Of a stretch of 20,273 bases of DNA, positions 1 through 8,298 are shown one piece after another. Source of the DNA: an uncultured Actinomycetes bacterium (GTDB lineage Bacteria; Actinomycetota; Actinomycetes; Nanopelagicales; Nanopelagicaceae). The DNA lies in NCBI GenBank assembly GCA_903845465.1, contig CAIMXQ010000038.1, forward strand, positions 1 through 20,273, in the 5' to 3' direction. The notes under the pieces are model-generated. The model was not told where the DNA came from, searched no databases, and was given only the letters and a program-made list of their open reading frames with translations. Both the position numbers and the translations under genes were made by a program. How positions within the stretch are numbered: position 1 is the first letter of the stretch; each line of letters starts with the position of its first letter.

Positions 1-1
1 A

Positions 2-3000
2 TGGACTTTAGAAATTGGCCAAGAGATCGGATTGACTGCTCTGATAAACCATCTGACCGAGCTCTCCTTTACTCGCACAGATCTCGTTGAAAAACGTGGA
101 GAGTTTGCAGTCCGTGGTGGCATTGTCGATGTCTTCTTGCCACTAGCTGCGCATCCAGTACGTATAGATTTCTTCGGAGATGAAATCGAAGAGATTAGTT
201 ACTTTGAAGTTGCAGATCAACGAACTAGTAATCCTGTTATCGGAAAGCTTGCATTATTGCCGTGTCGTGAACTTTTACTGACCGATGCAATTCGCACCCG
301 GGCTGAATCCCTCAAAGACCGATACCCAAGTGCCGTTGAGATTCTGGATAAGATTGCACAAGGAATAATCGTTGAAGGTATGGAATCACTCATCCCATTA
401 CTGACCGATGATTTTGAAACAATTCTCGATCGCGTGCCCAATGGCACGGAAGTGATCTTTATCGATGACGAACGTATTCGTTCTCGTACCGCCGATTTGA
501 TTGAAACGAATAGAGAATTTCTCGAAGCTTCCTGGTCCAGCGCCGCAATTGGCGGAGCAGCACCGCTTCCTGTCGAAAAAATCACCTACCTTGACTGGAA
601 GCAATTGCAAGAAGAAATTTCAAAGCTTTCACTTCAGATGCGTTCACTCAATACCTTTGGCAGCGATCTTGATACTGATGCGCACTTCCTCGATATTTCA
701 GCGATTGATCCCATGCGCGGAAATGTTGAGGCGCTCTGCGAACTTTTGCGTACAGGCTTAGAAGCGCACCAGGCGGTCATATTTTCAACAACTGGTCATG
801 GTATGGCCGAGCGATATGCGGGAATTTTCCGTGATGCAGATTTACCGGTGCAGATGGTCGAAACGCTCAGTGCACAACCAACAAAGGGCTCGATCCACGT
901 TACTCAATCTTCAATCGGGTACGGCTTTAAGAGCGATCATGCAGAGATTCTCTTCGTGACAGAACGTGATTTATCTGGCAGCAAGACCAGCACTAAAGAT
1001 GGTGCACGTATGCCGACGAAGCGCAAACAGGCAATAGATCCTCTCGAACTTCGCACGGGTGATTTTGTTGTGCATGAACAACATGGCATTGGTCGGTACG
1101 TTGAATTAATTCAGCGCACTGTCGGGGGAGTAACGCGCGAATATTTGGTTATTGAATATGCACCGGCAAAGCGCGGTCAACCCAGTGATCGCATCTTTGT
1201 TCCAACAGATACGTTGGAACAAGTCAGCAAGTATGTCGGTGGCGAGACTCCTACAGTGCATCGCATCGGGAGCGGTGAATGGCAGAAAGCAAAAGGCCGT
1301 GCTCGCAAAGCAGTACGCCAAATTGCTGGCGAACTTATTCGACTCTATGCAGCGCGAACGAGTGCACCAGGCTTTGCATTCTCTGCAGATACTCCATGGC
1401 AGCGCGAGTTAGAAGATGCTTTTTCCTATATTGAAACTCCGGATCAACTGTCAACAATTGAAGATGTGAAAAGGGATATGGAGCGGCCCTACCCGATGGA
1501 TCGCATCATTTGCGGCGACGTCGGTTATGGAAAGACTGAGATTGCAATCCGCGCAGCATTTAAAGCAGTGCAAGATGGCAAGCAAGTTGCAGTTCTTGTT
1601 CCAACAACTCTCCTTGTGCAGCAACACTCAAAGACATTTGCCGAACGCTATTCAGGATTTCCAATCAAGGTTGCTGGCCTATCTCGTTTTAATACTGCGA
1701 AAGAGAGCAAAGAGATCCTTGCCGAACTTGCAGGTGGCTCTGTCGATGTAGTTGTCGGCACACACCGCCTGCTCTCGCAGGATGTGCAATTTAAGGATTT
1801 GGGCCTTGTTATTGTTGATGAAGAACAGCGATTCGGTGTTGAGCAGAAAGAATCGCTTAAGAAGATGCGCACGACAGTTGATGTATTAGCAATGTCTGCA
1901 ACGCCAATTCCCCGCACACTAGAAATGGCTGTCACCGGTATCCGCGAGATGTCGACGATTACAACTCCACCTGAGGAGCGCCATCCCATCCTTACCTATG
2001 TGGGTCCTGCAGAAGATGCTCAGATTAAGGCTGCAATTCACCGCGAACTACTGCGCGATGGCCAAATTTTCTATATTCATAATCGTGTTGAATCGATTGA
2101 CCGTGCAGCGTCCAAACTTCAAGAGTTGGTACCTGAGGCGCGTATTCGTATTGCACATGGGCAGATGTCAGAAGGCCAATTAGAAGATGTCATTCTGGCA
2201 TTTTGGAATCGTGACTTCGATGTTCTTGTCTGCACAACGATTGTCGAGAGCGGTCTTGATATTGCAAATGCAAACACTCTCATTGTCGAACGTGCCGAAA
2301 ACTTTGGTCTATCCCAGCTACATCAGTTACGTGGTCGCGTTGGCCGTGGTCGTGAACGCGCCTATGCATATTTCCTTTACCCGCAAGATCAACCACTTAC
2401 TGAAATTGCGCTCGATCGTTTAAAGACAATTGCAACCAACACAGATTTAGGTTCAGGAATGCGCGTTGCACTTAAAGATCTTGAAATACGTGGCGCCGGT
2501 AATCTGCTTGGTGGCGAACAATCCGGGCATATTGCAGATGTGGGATTTGATCTCTATATGCGTATGGTCGGTGAAGCAGTCAACGATTACAAGACTGGAA
2601 TTATTGAGACTGAAGAGAAGAACCACGAATGCAAAGTTGAGCTACCCGTCAACGCTCATCTTGCCGAAGAGTATGTTCCTGGTGAACGCCTGCGACTTGA
2701 TCTCTATCGCAGACTTGCTGATGTACGACATAGCGAAGATGTCGAATCTATTCGTGAAGAGCTTGTCGATAGATTCGGCGAACTTCCTCCAGAAGCCCAA
2801 TCTCTTCTGCAGGTTGCTCAACTTCGCGCACATGCAAAATCACTTGGAATCAGAGAAGTTGTAGCAGCCGGAAAATTCTTGAGAATCTCCCCCTTGCTCT
2901 TACCTGAATCGAAACAACTTCGACTCAATCGACTTTTTCCCGGTTCTCTCTACAAGAGCGTCACAAATACTGTGATGATTGCAATTCCCCGTGCGGCAGC

Positions 3001-3103
3001 ATGGACTCCAACGGCACAAGGCTCTGCAGTTCTAGGGGATACTTCTCTCCTGGAGTGGGCGGCGAAGTCCCTCGATGAATTAACGAAAGCGGGCACGACG
3101 TGA
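2..3103 (+). CDS. mfd: Transcription-repair coupling factor Mfd, 5' end cut off by the window
   Basis: Mfd is a DNA translocase that displaces RNA polymerase stalled at lesions and recruits UvrA for excision repair in the cytoplasm. The reading frame is open from base 2, so the gene begins upstream; about 1033 residues are visible of a usual 1150-1200, so roughly the first 120-170 are missing. Visible parts in order are the rest of the UvrB-like module (FAVRGGIVDVFLP), the RNA-polymerase-interacting CarD-like domain (GDFVVHEQHGIGRY, about 1057-1098), the helicase core with Walker A GDVGYGKTE (1514-1540) and DEEQ box (1817-1828), motif VI around GRVGRGRERAYAY (2332-2370), and the C-terminal TRCF domain. 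Its stop overlaps the next start by 4 bp (GTGA), which indicates translational coupling to the lipoprotein gene. The TTG at base 32 is internal and should not be taken as the start. Confidence 0.97.
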   Translation, partial: WTLEIGQEIGLTALINHLTELSFTRTDLVEKRGEFAVRGGIVDVFLPLAAHPVRIDFFGDEIEEISYFEVADQRTSNPVIGKLALLPCRELLLTDAIRTRAESLKDRYPSAVEILDKIAQGIIVEGMESLIPLLTDDFETILDRVPNGTEVIFIDDERIRSRTADLIETNREFLEASWSSAAIGGAAPLPVEKITYLDWKQLQEEISKLSLQMRSLNTFGSDLDTDAHFLDISAIDPMRGNVEALCELLRTGLEAHQAVIFSTTGHGMAERYAGIFRDADLPVQMVETLSAQPTKGSIHVTQSSIGYGFKSDHAEILFVTERDLSGSKTSTKDGARMPTKRKQAIDPLELRTGDFVVHEQHGIGRYVELIQRTVGGVTREYLVIEYAPAKRGQPSDRIFVPTDTLEQVSKYVGGETPTVHRIGSGEWQKAKGRARKAVRQIAGELIRLYAARTSAPGFAFSADTPWQRELEDAFSYIETPDQLSTIEDVKRDMERPYPMDRIICGDVGYGKTEIAIRAAFKAVQDGKQVAVLVPTTLLVQQHSKTFAERYSGFPIKVAGLSRFNTAKESKEILAELAGGSVDVVVGTHRLLSQDVQFKDLGLVIVDEEQRFGVEQKESLKKMRTTVDVLAMSATPIPRTLEMAVTGIREMSTITTPPEERHPILTYVGPAEDAQIKAAIHRELLRDGQIFYIHNRVESIDRAASKLQELVPEARIRIAHGQMSEGQLEDVILAFWNRDFDVLVCTTIVESGLDIANANTLIVERAENFGLSQLHQLRGRVGRGRERAYAYFLYPQDQPLTEIALDRLKTIATNTDLGSGMRVALKDLEIRGAGNLLGGEQSGHIADVGFDLYMRMVGEAVNDYKTGIIETEEKNHECKVELPVNAHLAEEYVPGERLRLDLYRRLADVRHSEDVESIREELVDRFGELPPEAQSLLQVAQLRAHAKSLGIREVVAAGKFLRISPLLLPESKQLRLNRLFPGSLYKSVTNTVMIAIPRAAAWTPTAQGSAVLGDTSLLEWAAKSLDELTKAGTT

Positions 3104-3705
3104 AGAAGATCCTTGCACTCCTTGGAGTAATTTCCCTTTTTGCACTGTCAGCATGCGGACAGGTAGATAGCGCAGCCACAATCGGCAGCATCACTATTTC
3201 ACAAGCTGCTGCTCAAAAAACAGTTGATGAAGTTCTTGCAGAACGTGCAAAGGTTGATACAACAGGGATGCAGATTCAGACTGGTGCAGCGCTCAATCGC
3301 AGCCAACTTCGCTTTACTATCATTACAACTCTCTTTGATGAGATTGCCCAAGAGCTCAAGATCACTGTGACGTCAACTGAAGTCGCAAAGGCTAAATCAG
3401 AGCTCGTGACTCAAAGTGGTGGCGCAGCAGCACTTGCGAAGAATCTTGTGTCTGCAGAAATCGCATCTTCAAACTTTGATCGTTATGTACGTGCAATTAT
3501 CGTTTCCAATAAGTTGCAGGCAGCGCTTAAAGCATCAGGAATTGCCGATGCAGATGTATCTGCGCGCATAACACAATTGGTAACTGCGAAAGCTAAACAG
3601 GACAAAATTACAATTAATCCACGCTATGGAACATGGGACCCAACAACGGGCGAAATCGTTGCAACTGATTCTGCTGGTTCTGCTGTAGTTCCTGCCGGCA
3701 AGTAA
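3100..3705 (+). CDS. SurA-N-like lipoprotein
   Basis: A 201-residue exported lipoprotein with a GTG start that overlaps the mfd stop. The N-terminus is a type II signal peptide: MKK, a hydrophobic stretch at residues 4-16, then lipobox L16-S17-A18-C19, so Cys19 should be lipidated and the protein anchored to the outer face of the membrane. The body is rich in Ala, Lys and Glu and predicted mostly helical. It resembles the N-terminal domain of SurA/PrsA-type foldases, but no parvulin (PPIase) domain follows, so isomerase activity is not expected. Actinobacterial genomes often carry such a lipoprotein between mfd and mazG/eno; M. tuberculosis has the lipoprotein LpqU in that interval, although that one is a transglycosylase. 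A periplasmic chaperone-like role is an inference from the family only. Confidence 0.75.
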   Translation: MKKILALLGVISLFALSACGQVDSAATIGSITISQAAAQKTVDEVLAERAKVDTTGMQIQTGAALNRSQLRFTIITTLFDEIAQELKITVTSTEVAKAKSELVTQSGGAAALAKNLVSAEIASSNFDRYVRAIIVSNKLQAALKASGIADADVSARITQLVTAKAKQDKITINPRYGTWDPTTGEIVATDSAGSAVVPAGK

Positions 3706-3718
3706 TCCAAGGATCGCA

Positions 3719-4363
3719 ATGGCTCAATCCGAACTTCAACGCCTCGTTGAGGTTATGGATCGACTTCGTTCTCCTGGTGGATGTGCATGGGATGCCGAGC
3801 AAACGCATGAGTCGCTCATCAAGTATCTACTCGAAGAGTCATATGAATTTATCGACGCTATTGAGACAGATGATCGTGCAGGTATGCGCGAAGAGCTCGG
3901 TGATGTATTACTGCAGGTCTACTTCCATTCACGCATTGCGCAAGATCATCCAACCGATCCATTCTCGATTGAAGATGTTGCGCGGGCTATTGCAGACAAG
4001 CTAATTAGCCGCCACCCACATGTATTTGAAAATCTTGAGGTCAGCGGTACCGATGAAATTATCGAGAATTGGGAAGCGATAAAAGCTCGCGAAAAAGGGC
4101 GCACATCCGCAATAGATGGAATTGCAATGTCACAACCTGCGCTTCCACTGGTAGCAAAGATTGTGTATCGTGCCGAGAAGTACAAGGTCGATCTTGATGT
4201 ACCCACATATTCATCTGAGAAAGCCACCGAAAAGAGCGTTGGCGAAGCACTTGCATCAGTAATTGCATGGGCAGATAAAAATGGAATCGACCCTGAAAAC
4301 GCCTTGAGAGCACAGGCTCGCGAGATGATTCGCCAGATTCAGGCGGCAGAGAAGCAAGGTTAA
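3719..4363 (+). CDS. mazG: Nucleoside triphosphate pyrophosphohydrolase MazG
   Basis: MazG hydrolyses (d)NTPs to NMP and pyrophosphate. It clears abnormal nucleotides and, in some bacteria, affects ppGpp pools. The protein has 214 residues against about 263 in E. coli. The N-terminal MazG domain is complete: RLRSPGGCAWD (residues 15-25), the metal-binding EExxE pattern E39/E40/E43, and the partner motif EELGD at 58-62. The second MazG repeat is present in reduced form (WEAIKAREKG, then ALPLVAKIVYRAEKY), with a shortened tail. The ATG has an AAGGA Shine-Dalgarno 5-6 nt upstream and lies 13 bp after the lipoprotein stop, so it is probably cotranscribed with mfd. I see no second promoter before it. 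Confidence 0.93.
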   Translation: MAQSELQRLVEVMDRLRSPGGCAWDAEQTHESLIKYLLEESYEFIDAIETDDRAGMREELGDVLLQVYFHSRIAQDHPTDPFSIEDVARAIADKLISRHPHVFENLEVSGTDEIIENWEAIKAREKGRTSAIDGIAMSQPALPLVAKIVYRAEKYKVDLDVPTYSSEKATEKSVGEALASVIAWADKNGIDPENALRAQAREMIRQIQAAEKQG

Positions 4364-4372
4364 GTGTCGCGG

Positions 4373-4378
4373 TAGACT
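4373..4378 (+). promoter_or_regulatory. Candidate -10 box (TAGACT) for eno
   Basis: The 78-bp gap between mazG and eno holds TAGACT, a perfect TANNNT hexamer preceded by GCGG. It lies about 63 bp before the eno ATG, which would give a leader of roughly 55 nt ending in an AGGAGA ribosome site (4430-4435). No convincing -35 is visible. The identical hexamer stands before the tRNA gene at 9742. Placement is by pattern only. Confidence 0.45.
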
Positions 4379-4441
4379 TAGCACCTGCCGTTCAGAGCTG
4401 AGCGCTGATGTTCACATTCTCAACTTTCTAGGAGACACCTC

Positions 4442-5722
4442 ATGGCAATTATCGACGCAATCTATGCTCGTGAAATTCTTGATTCGCGCGGAAACCCAAC
4501 TGTAGAAGTTGAAGTACAGCTTGAAGATGGAACACAGGCACGTGCAGCAGTTCCAAGTGGTGCATCTACTGGCGCATTCGAAGCAGCTGAACTCCGTGAT
4601 GGAGATAAGGCACGCTACCTAGGTAAAGGCGTTCAGAAAGCAGTCGCATTCGTTAACGATGAGATTGCCCCAGCAATCGAAGGTTATGACTCACAAGATC
4701 AGCGCCTAATTGATTCAGAGATGATTGCACTTGATGGAACACCTAATAAATCACGCCTTGGTGCTAACTCAATTCTCGGTGTATCACTTGCAGTTGCAAA
4801 GGCATCAGCAGACTCTTCAGATCTCTCACTGTTCCGTTATGTTGGTGGACCAAACGCACATGTGCTGCCCGTTCCTATGATGAACATTCTCAATGGTGGA
4901 GCACATGCAGATACGAACGTTGATATTCAAGAATTTATGATCGCTCCAATTGGCGCAGAAACATTCCGCGAATCACTTCGCTGGGGTGCCGAGATCTACC
5001 ATGCGCTTAAGGCAGTTCTTAAGAAGCGCGGACTCGCAACCTCTGTTGGCGATGAAGGTGGATTTGCACCAAACCTCGAGAGCAACCGCGCAGCGCTTGA
5101 TTTGATTCTCGAAGCAATCACGGCTGCAGGCTTTAAGCCTGGCAAAGATATTGGGCTTGCAATGGATGTTGCAGCCACTGAATTCCACGAGAACGGTAAG
5201 TACAAGTTCGAAGGCTCCCTTCGTACATCCGATGAAATGATTGCGTACTACGCAGAGCTTGTAAGCGCTTACCCAATCGTCTCTATCGAAGACCCACTCA
5301 ATGAAGAAGATTGGGCAGGCTGGAAGTCAATGACTTCATCTCTTGGTTCAAAGATTCAGATTGTTGGCGATGATCTTTTTGTAACCAACCCAGTACGTCT
5401 TGCAAAGGGAATTGAAACAAATACAGCAAACGCACTTCTTGTGAAGGTAAACCAGATTGGCACATTGACTGAGACACTTGATGCAGTAGATCTTGCCCAC
5501 CGTGCTAACTACCGCAGCATGATGTCTCACCGTTCAGGTGAAACAGAAGACACCACGATTGCAGACCTGGCTGTTGCAACGAACTGCGGTCAGATCAAGA
5601 CAGGTGCACCATCTCGTACAGAGCGCGTTGCAAAGTACAACCAGCTTCTTCGCATCGAAGAAGAACTCTCTGACGGCGCTGTCTATGCAGGTCGCCAAGC
5701 ATTCCCTCGCTTTAAGGGCTAA
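4442..5722 (+). CDS. eno: Enolase (phosphopyruvate hydratase)
   Basis: Enolase interconverts 2-phosphoglycerate and phosphoenolpyruvate in glycolysis and gluconeogenesis, is Mg-dependent, and in many bacteria also sits in the RNA degradosome. The 426 residues match the normal length. Landmarks include the N-terminal AREILDSRGNPTVEVEV, the mobile loop PSGASTG, NGGAHADTNVDIQEFM, GDEGGFAPN, the metal-ligand region SIEDPLNEEDW and GDDLFVTN, the catalytic lysine in LLVKVNQIGT (Lys335), and SHRSGETEDTTIADLAVAT. The ATG follows a strong AGGAGA site. Codon use is strongly biased, as expected for an abundant protein. ftsB starts 6 bp after the stop, so eno probably heads an operon with the division and phosphate genes downstream. 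Confidence 0.98.
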   Translation: MAIIDAIYAREILDSRGNPTVEVEVQLEDGTQARAAVPSGASTGAFEAAELRDGDKARYLGKGVQKAVAFVNDEIAPAIEGYDSQDQRLIDSEMIALDGTPNKSRLGANSILGVSLAVAKASADSSDLSLFRYVGGPNAHVLPVPMMNILNGGAHADTNVDIQEFMIAPIGAETFRESLRWGAEIYHALKAVLKKRGLATSVGDEGGFAPNLESNRAALDLILEAITAAGFKPGKDIGLAMDVAATEFHENGKYKFEGSLRTSDEMIAYYAELVSAYPIVSIEDPLNEEDWAGWKSMTSSLGSKIQIVGDDLFVTNPVRLAKGIETNTANALLVKVNQIGTLTETLDAVDLAHRANYRSMMSHRSGETEDTTIADLAVATNCGQIKTGAPSRTERVAKYNQLLRIEEELSDGAVYAGRQAFPRFKG

Positions 5723-5728
5723 TTCACC

Positions 5729-6175
5729 ATGGCGCTCAGACCTACTGGTGGAAGACGGAAGAAGAGTTACCGCTCGCGTAATCTCAACTTCAATCGCCAC
5801 AAGGGTTCTGGCCGAACATTTGCCCTCGCTGCAATCTTCTTTATGTTGGCGCTCTTCTTAGCGCCACCAATAAAGAATTACTTTGTGCAACGAGCACAGA
5901 TCAGTGCACTGCAATCAAAACTTACAAGCGATCATGCCGCACTCGATGCAGCGCGGAAAGAACTTACGCTTTGGCAAGATCCTAATTACATCAAGTCACA
6001 AGCTCGAGAACGTCTTCACTTTGTGATGCCAGGAGAGCGCCAATACATAGTCACCGGTACTGATGGCACAACTACCGATGCAACTACACAGACCGATGTA
6101 GTTTCCAATCTTCCTGAAGGCCAACCGTGGTACACACGCATGATTGCATCGATCACAGAAGCAGGAAAAGCATGA
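5729..6175 (+). CDS. ftsB: Septum formation initiator, FtsB/DivIC family
   Basis: A bitopic membrane protein of the divisome FtsB/FtsL/FtsQ subcomplex, which activates septal peptidoglycan synthesis. Visible features over 148 residues are a basic cytoplasmic N-terminus (residues 1-29, rich in Arg and Lys), one membrane segment at about 30-48, an extracytoplasmic coiled coil at about 50-82 with hydrophobic heptads, and the family motif LWQDPNYIKSQARERLHFVMPGE (81-103) with the typical PxYIxxxARExL core. A Thr-rich tail follows. The gene begins 6 bp after eno with AAGGG about 10 nt upstream, and its TGA overlaps the DUF501 ATG. Order eno-ftsB-DUF501-ppx is standard in Actinobacteria. Confidence 0.9.
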   Translation: MALRPTGGRRKKSYRSRNLNFNRHKGSGRTFALAAIFFMLALFLAPPIKNYFVQRAQISALQSKLTSDHAALDAARKELTLWQDPNYIKSQARERLHFVMPGERQYIVTGTDGTTTDATTQTDVVSNLPEGQPWYTRMIASITEAGKA

Positions 6176-6672
6176 CACTTGAAAGTCGCAAGGCGACAGA
6201 AGATGATCTTCGTGTCATCGAAAGTCAATTAGGTCGCACACCTCGCGATGTTCATGCAATTTCATACCGTTGTCCATGTGGAAAACCCGCTGTTGTCGAA
6301 ACCCCACCACGTTTATCCAATGGCGAACCATTTCCAACTTTCTATTACGCAACATGTCCCCGTCTAACAGCCGCAATTTCTACTCTTGAAACTACAGGCA
6401 TGATGGGTGAGATGAATGAACGCCTAGAGAAAGATGCTGAACTTGCCGGCGCATATGCAGCAGCACACGATGATTACATTGCGGCGCGATCTGCACTGCA
6501 AATGGATGTACCGGAAGTAGAAAACGTTTCTGCTGGCGGAATGCCTAACCGTGTGAAGTGCCTGCACTCACTTATTGCACACTCTCTTTCAGCAGGCCCT
6601 GATGTAAATCCGCTTGGAGATGAAGCACTTGCCGAACTTCCAGAGTGGTGGAAGTACAGGTCATGCGAGTAG
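6172..6672 (+). CDS. DUF501 family protein
   Basis: A 166-residue cytoplasmic protein of the actinobacterial DUF501 family; its biochemical role is not known. I recognise LGRTPRDVHAISYRCPCG (20-37), the PRLSNGEPFPTFYYATCPR segment (46-64), and AGGMPNRVKCLHSLIAH (121-137). Conserved Cys34, Cys36, Cys62, Cys130 with His132/His137 look like metal ligands, but that is inference. I placed the start at the ATG overlapping the ftsB stop (ATGA) and not at an upstream in-frame GTG, because the family begins near this point and the coupling geometry is typical. Its 3' end overlaps ppx by 10 bp. Position between ftsB and ppx is conserved across Actinobacteria. Confidence 0.9.
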   Translation: MTLESRKATEDDLRVIESQLGRTPRDVHAISYRCPCGKPAVVETPPRLSNGEPFPTFYYATCPRLTAAISTLETTGMMGEMNERLEKDAELAGAYAAAHDDYIAARSALQMDVPEVENVSAGGMPNRVKCLHSLIAHSLSAGPDVNPLGDEALAELPEWWKYRSCE

Positions 6673-7571
6673 CAGCCATTGATTGCGGCACAAATTCAAT
6701 TCGATTGTTGATTGCAGATGTCGAAGGCACCAACTTCCGAGAAGTTGTTCGCGATATGGAGATTGTTCGTTTAGGTCAAGGCGTTGATAAGACTGGGAAA
6801 TTTCACCCTGATGCTATTACACGCACTCTTGCGGCCGTTGATAAATATGCAATCGAGATTGCAAAGCGTGGAGTTGAGAAGATTCGCTTCTGTGCAACAA
6901 GTGCAACTCGCGATGCAACCAATCGCGATCTCTTTATCGATGGCGTCAAAGAGCGCCTGGGTATTGCACCTGAAGTGATCCCCGGTGAAGTAGAAGCCGC
7001 ACTCTCATTTCAAGGCGCTACTAAAGATTTCAATAAAATAGAGGGACCTTTTCTTGTCATAGATATTGGCGGCGGATCTACCGAATTTGTCTTCGGCACC
7101 GACCGCGTCGAATTTGCAAAGAGCATGAATATTGGATGTGTCCGTATGTCTGAGCGCCACTTCACTAATGGCGATCCAGACCCTGGACAGGTAGCTGCTG
7201 CAATTGAAGATATCGATGAAGCAATTGCACAAGCAGGCAAGATTGTGCCAATTACACAGGCGAAGACCCTTATTGCAGTCGCGGGCACTGCCACAACAGT
7301 TGCTGCTGCCGCTTTAGAACTTCCTGCCTATGATCGTTATGCAATTCATCTCTCACGCGTATCTGCAGAGAAGACCCATGCAATCTCAAAGAAGTTCCTA
7401 TCTATGAAACGTGAAGACCGTGAAGCACTTGGCTATATGCATCCAGGTCGCGTTGATGTCATCGGAGCAGGTGCACTGGTCTTATCTCGCATCATGCTTG
7501 CAACCGGTGCCACTGAATTCGTTGCATCCGAATCAGATATTCTCGATGGAATGGCCTGGTCGCTTGTATAA
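6663..7571 (+). CDS. ppx: Exopolyphosphatase / pppGpp phosphohydrolase (Ppx/GppA)
   Basis: A member of the ASKHA phosphotransferase fold that hydrolyses polyphosphate and/or pppGpp to ppGpp, so it links phosphate storage and the stringent response. The 302 residues cover the two-domain catalytic core without the C-terminal HD extension of E. coli Ppx, as in actinobacterial Ppx1-type proteins. Motifs are AIDCGTNSIRLLIADV (5-20), CATSATRDA (78-86), GEVEAALSF with the presumed catalytic base Glu111, the second phosphate loop VIDIGGGSTEFVF (132-144), and AGTATTVAAAALEL. The ATG at 6663 gives the standard MRVAAIDCG start; an upstream GTG would add six residues inside DUF501. Substrate preference cannot be read from the sequence. 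Confidence 0.93.
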   Translation: MRVAAIDCGTNSIRLLIADVEGTNFREVVRDMEIVRLGQGVDKTGKFHPDAITRTLAAVDKYAIEIAKRGVEKIRFCATSATRDATNRDLFIDGVKERLGIAPEVIPGEVEAALSFQGATKDFNKIEGPFLVIDIGGGSTEFVFGTDRVEFAKSMNIGCVRMSERHFTNGDPDPGQVAAAIEDIDEAIAQAGKIVPITQAKTLIAVAGTATTVAAAALELPAYDRYAIHLSRVSAEKTHAISKKFLSMKREDREALGYMHPGRVDVIGAGALVLSRIMLATGATEFVASESDILDGMAWSLV

Positions 7572-8259
7572 GTCAATTGAACTTCTCGATAAGGCAATTG
7601 TTAAATGCCATAAGTGCCCTCGGCTAGTTGAGTGGCGAGAAGAAGTAGCAACAGTAAAACGTAAGTCATATGAGAATGAGAAGTACTGGGGCAAACCTGT
7701 TCCAGGATTTGGTTCTACTAAACCCAAGATGCTCATCGTTGGTCTTGCACCAGGTGCACATGGCGCTAATCGAACAGGGCGAATCTTTACAGGAGATTCA
7801 TCCGGAGATTGGCTCTACGGATCACTTCACCGCATTGGAATCGCGAAGATCGCAACATCTACATCACGCGATGACGGACAAGAATTGCGAGACACTCGAA
7901 TCTCGATGGCGGTTCGTTGCGCTCCTCCAGAGAACAAACCAACTACAGAAGAGCGCGATATGTGTGCACCATTCTTTGAGAATGAACTTGAGTTGATTTC
8001 GCCGACAGTGCGTGCATTTGTGGCACTCGGCAATTTCGGCTGGCAGGTCTTACTTAAATCACTGAAGGCTCAAGGCCACCAGATTCCAACAACTAAGTTT
8101 GGCCACGGAGCGACGGTTAAGTATCAGCGCGAGGGAGCCAACTTCATGATTATCGGCAGCTACCACCCAAGTCAGCAGAACACCTTTACTGGAAAGCTCA
8201 CCAAGCCAATGTTGGATGGGGTCTTAAAGAAGGCTGCCAAGTTTTCTGGAGTGCTCTAG
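7546..8259 (+). CDS. Uracil-DNA glycosylase, family 5 (UdgB-like), 4Fe-4S
   Basis: Removes uracil and some other deaminated bases from DNA to start base excision repair. The protein has about 237 residues. Four cysteines with the family spacing, C21-x2-C24 in CHKCPRLVEW and C125-x14-C140, should hold a 4Fe-4S cluster. Motif A is GLAPGAHGANRTGRIFTGD (66-84), where the NRTGR block is a family-5 mark; the C-terminal motif is GSYHPSQQNTFTGKLT. Two starts are plausible: ATG 7546, overlapping ppx by 26 bp, or TTG 7564, overlapping by 8 bp and giving MYKSIELLDKAI. Neither has a strong ribosome site, and either gives the full domain. It is probably translated from the eno-ppx transcript. Confidence 0.92.
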   Translation: MEWPGRLYKSIELLDKAIVKCHKCPRLVEWREEVATVKRKSYENEKYWGKPVPGFGSTKPKMLIVGLAPGAHGANRTGRIFTGDSSGDWLYGSLHRIGIAKIATSTSRDDGQELRDTRISMAVRCAPPENKPTTEERDMCAPFFENELELISPTVRAFVALGNFGWQVLLKSLKAQGHQIPTTKFGHGATVKYQREGANFMIIGSYHPSQQNTFTGKLTKPMLDGVLKKAAKFSGVL

Positions 8260-8285
8260 TTCTAGATTCTCACCCGCTATAGAGG

Positions 8286-8291
8286 TACTGT
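8286..8291 (+). promoter_or_regulatory. -10 box (TACTGT) for a leaderless permease mRNA
   Basis: TACTGT fits TANNNT and ends 7 nt before the permease ATG at 8299, so transcription would start at or next to the A of the start codon. No Shine-Dalgarno is present in the gap, which supports leaderless translation. Upstream, TCTAG-TT-CTAGA (8255-8266) spans the stop codon of the glycosylase gene and is a possible but weak operator. Confidence 0.55.
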
Positions 8292-8298
8292 CATAACC

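Noticed and set aside
1648..1989. 113-codon antisense ORF within mfd
   Set aside because: It mirrors the conserved helicase core of mfd, shows no domain or ribosome site, and is explained by codon structure of the sense gene.
7411..7545. Longer N-terminus of the uracil-DNA glycosylase inside ppx
   Set aside because: The family starts shortly before the CxxC motif; the extra 45 residues are an off-frame reading of ppx.
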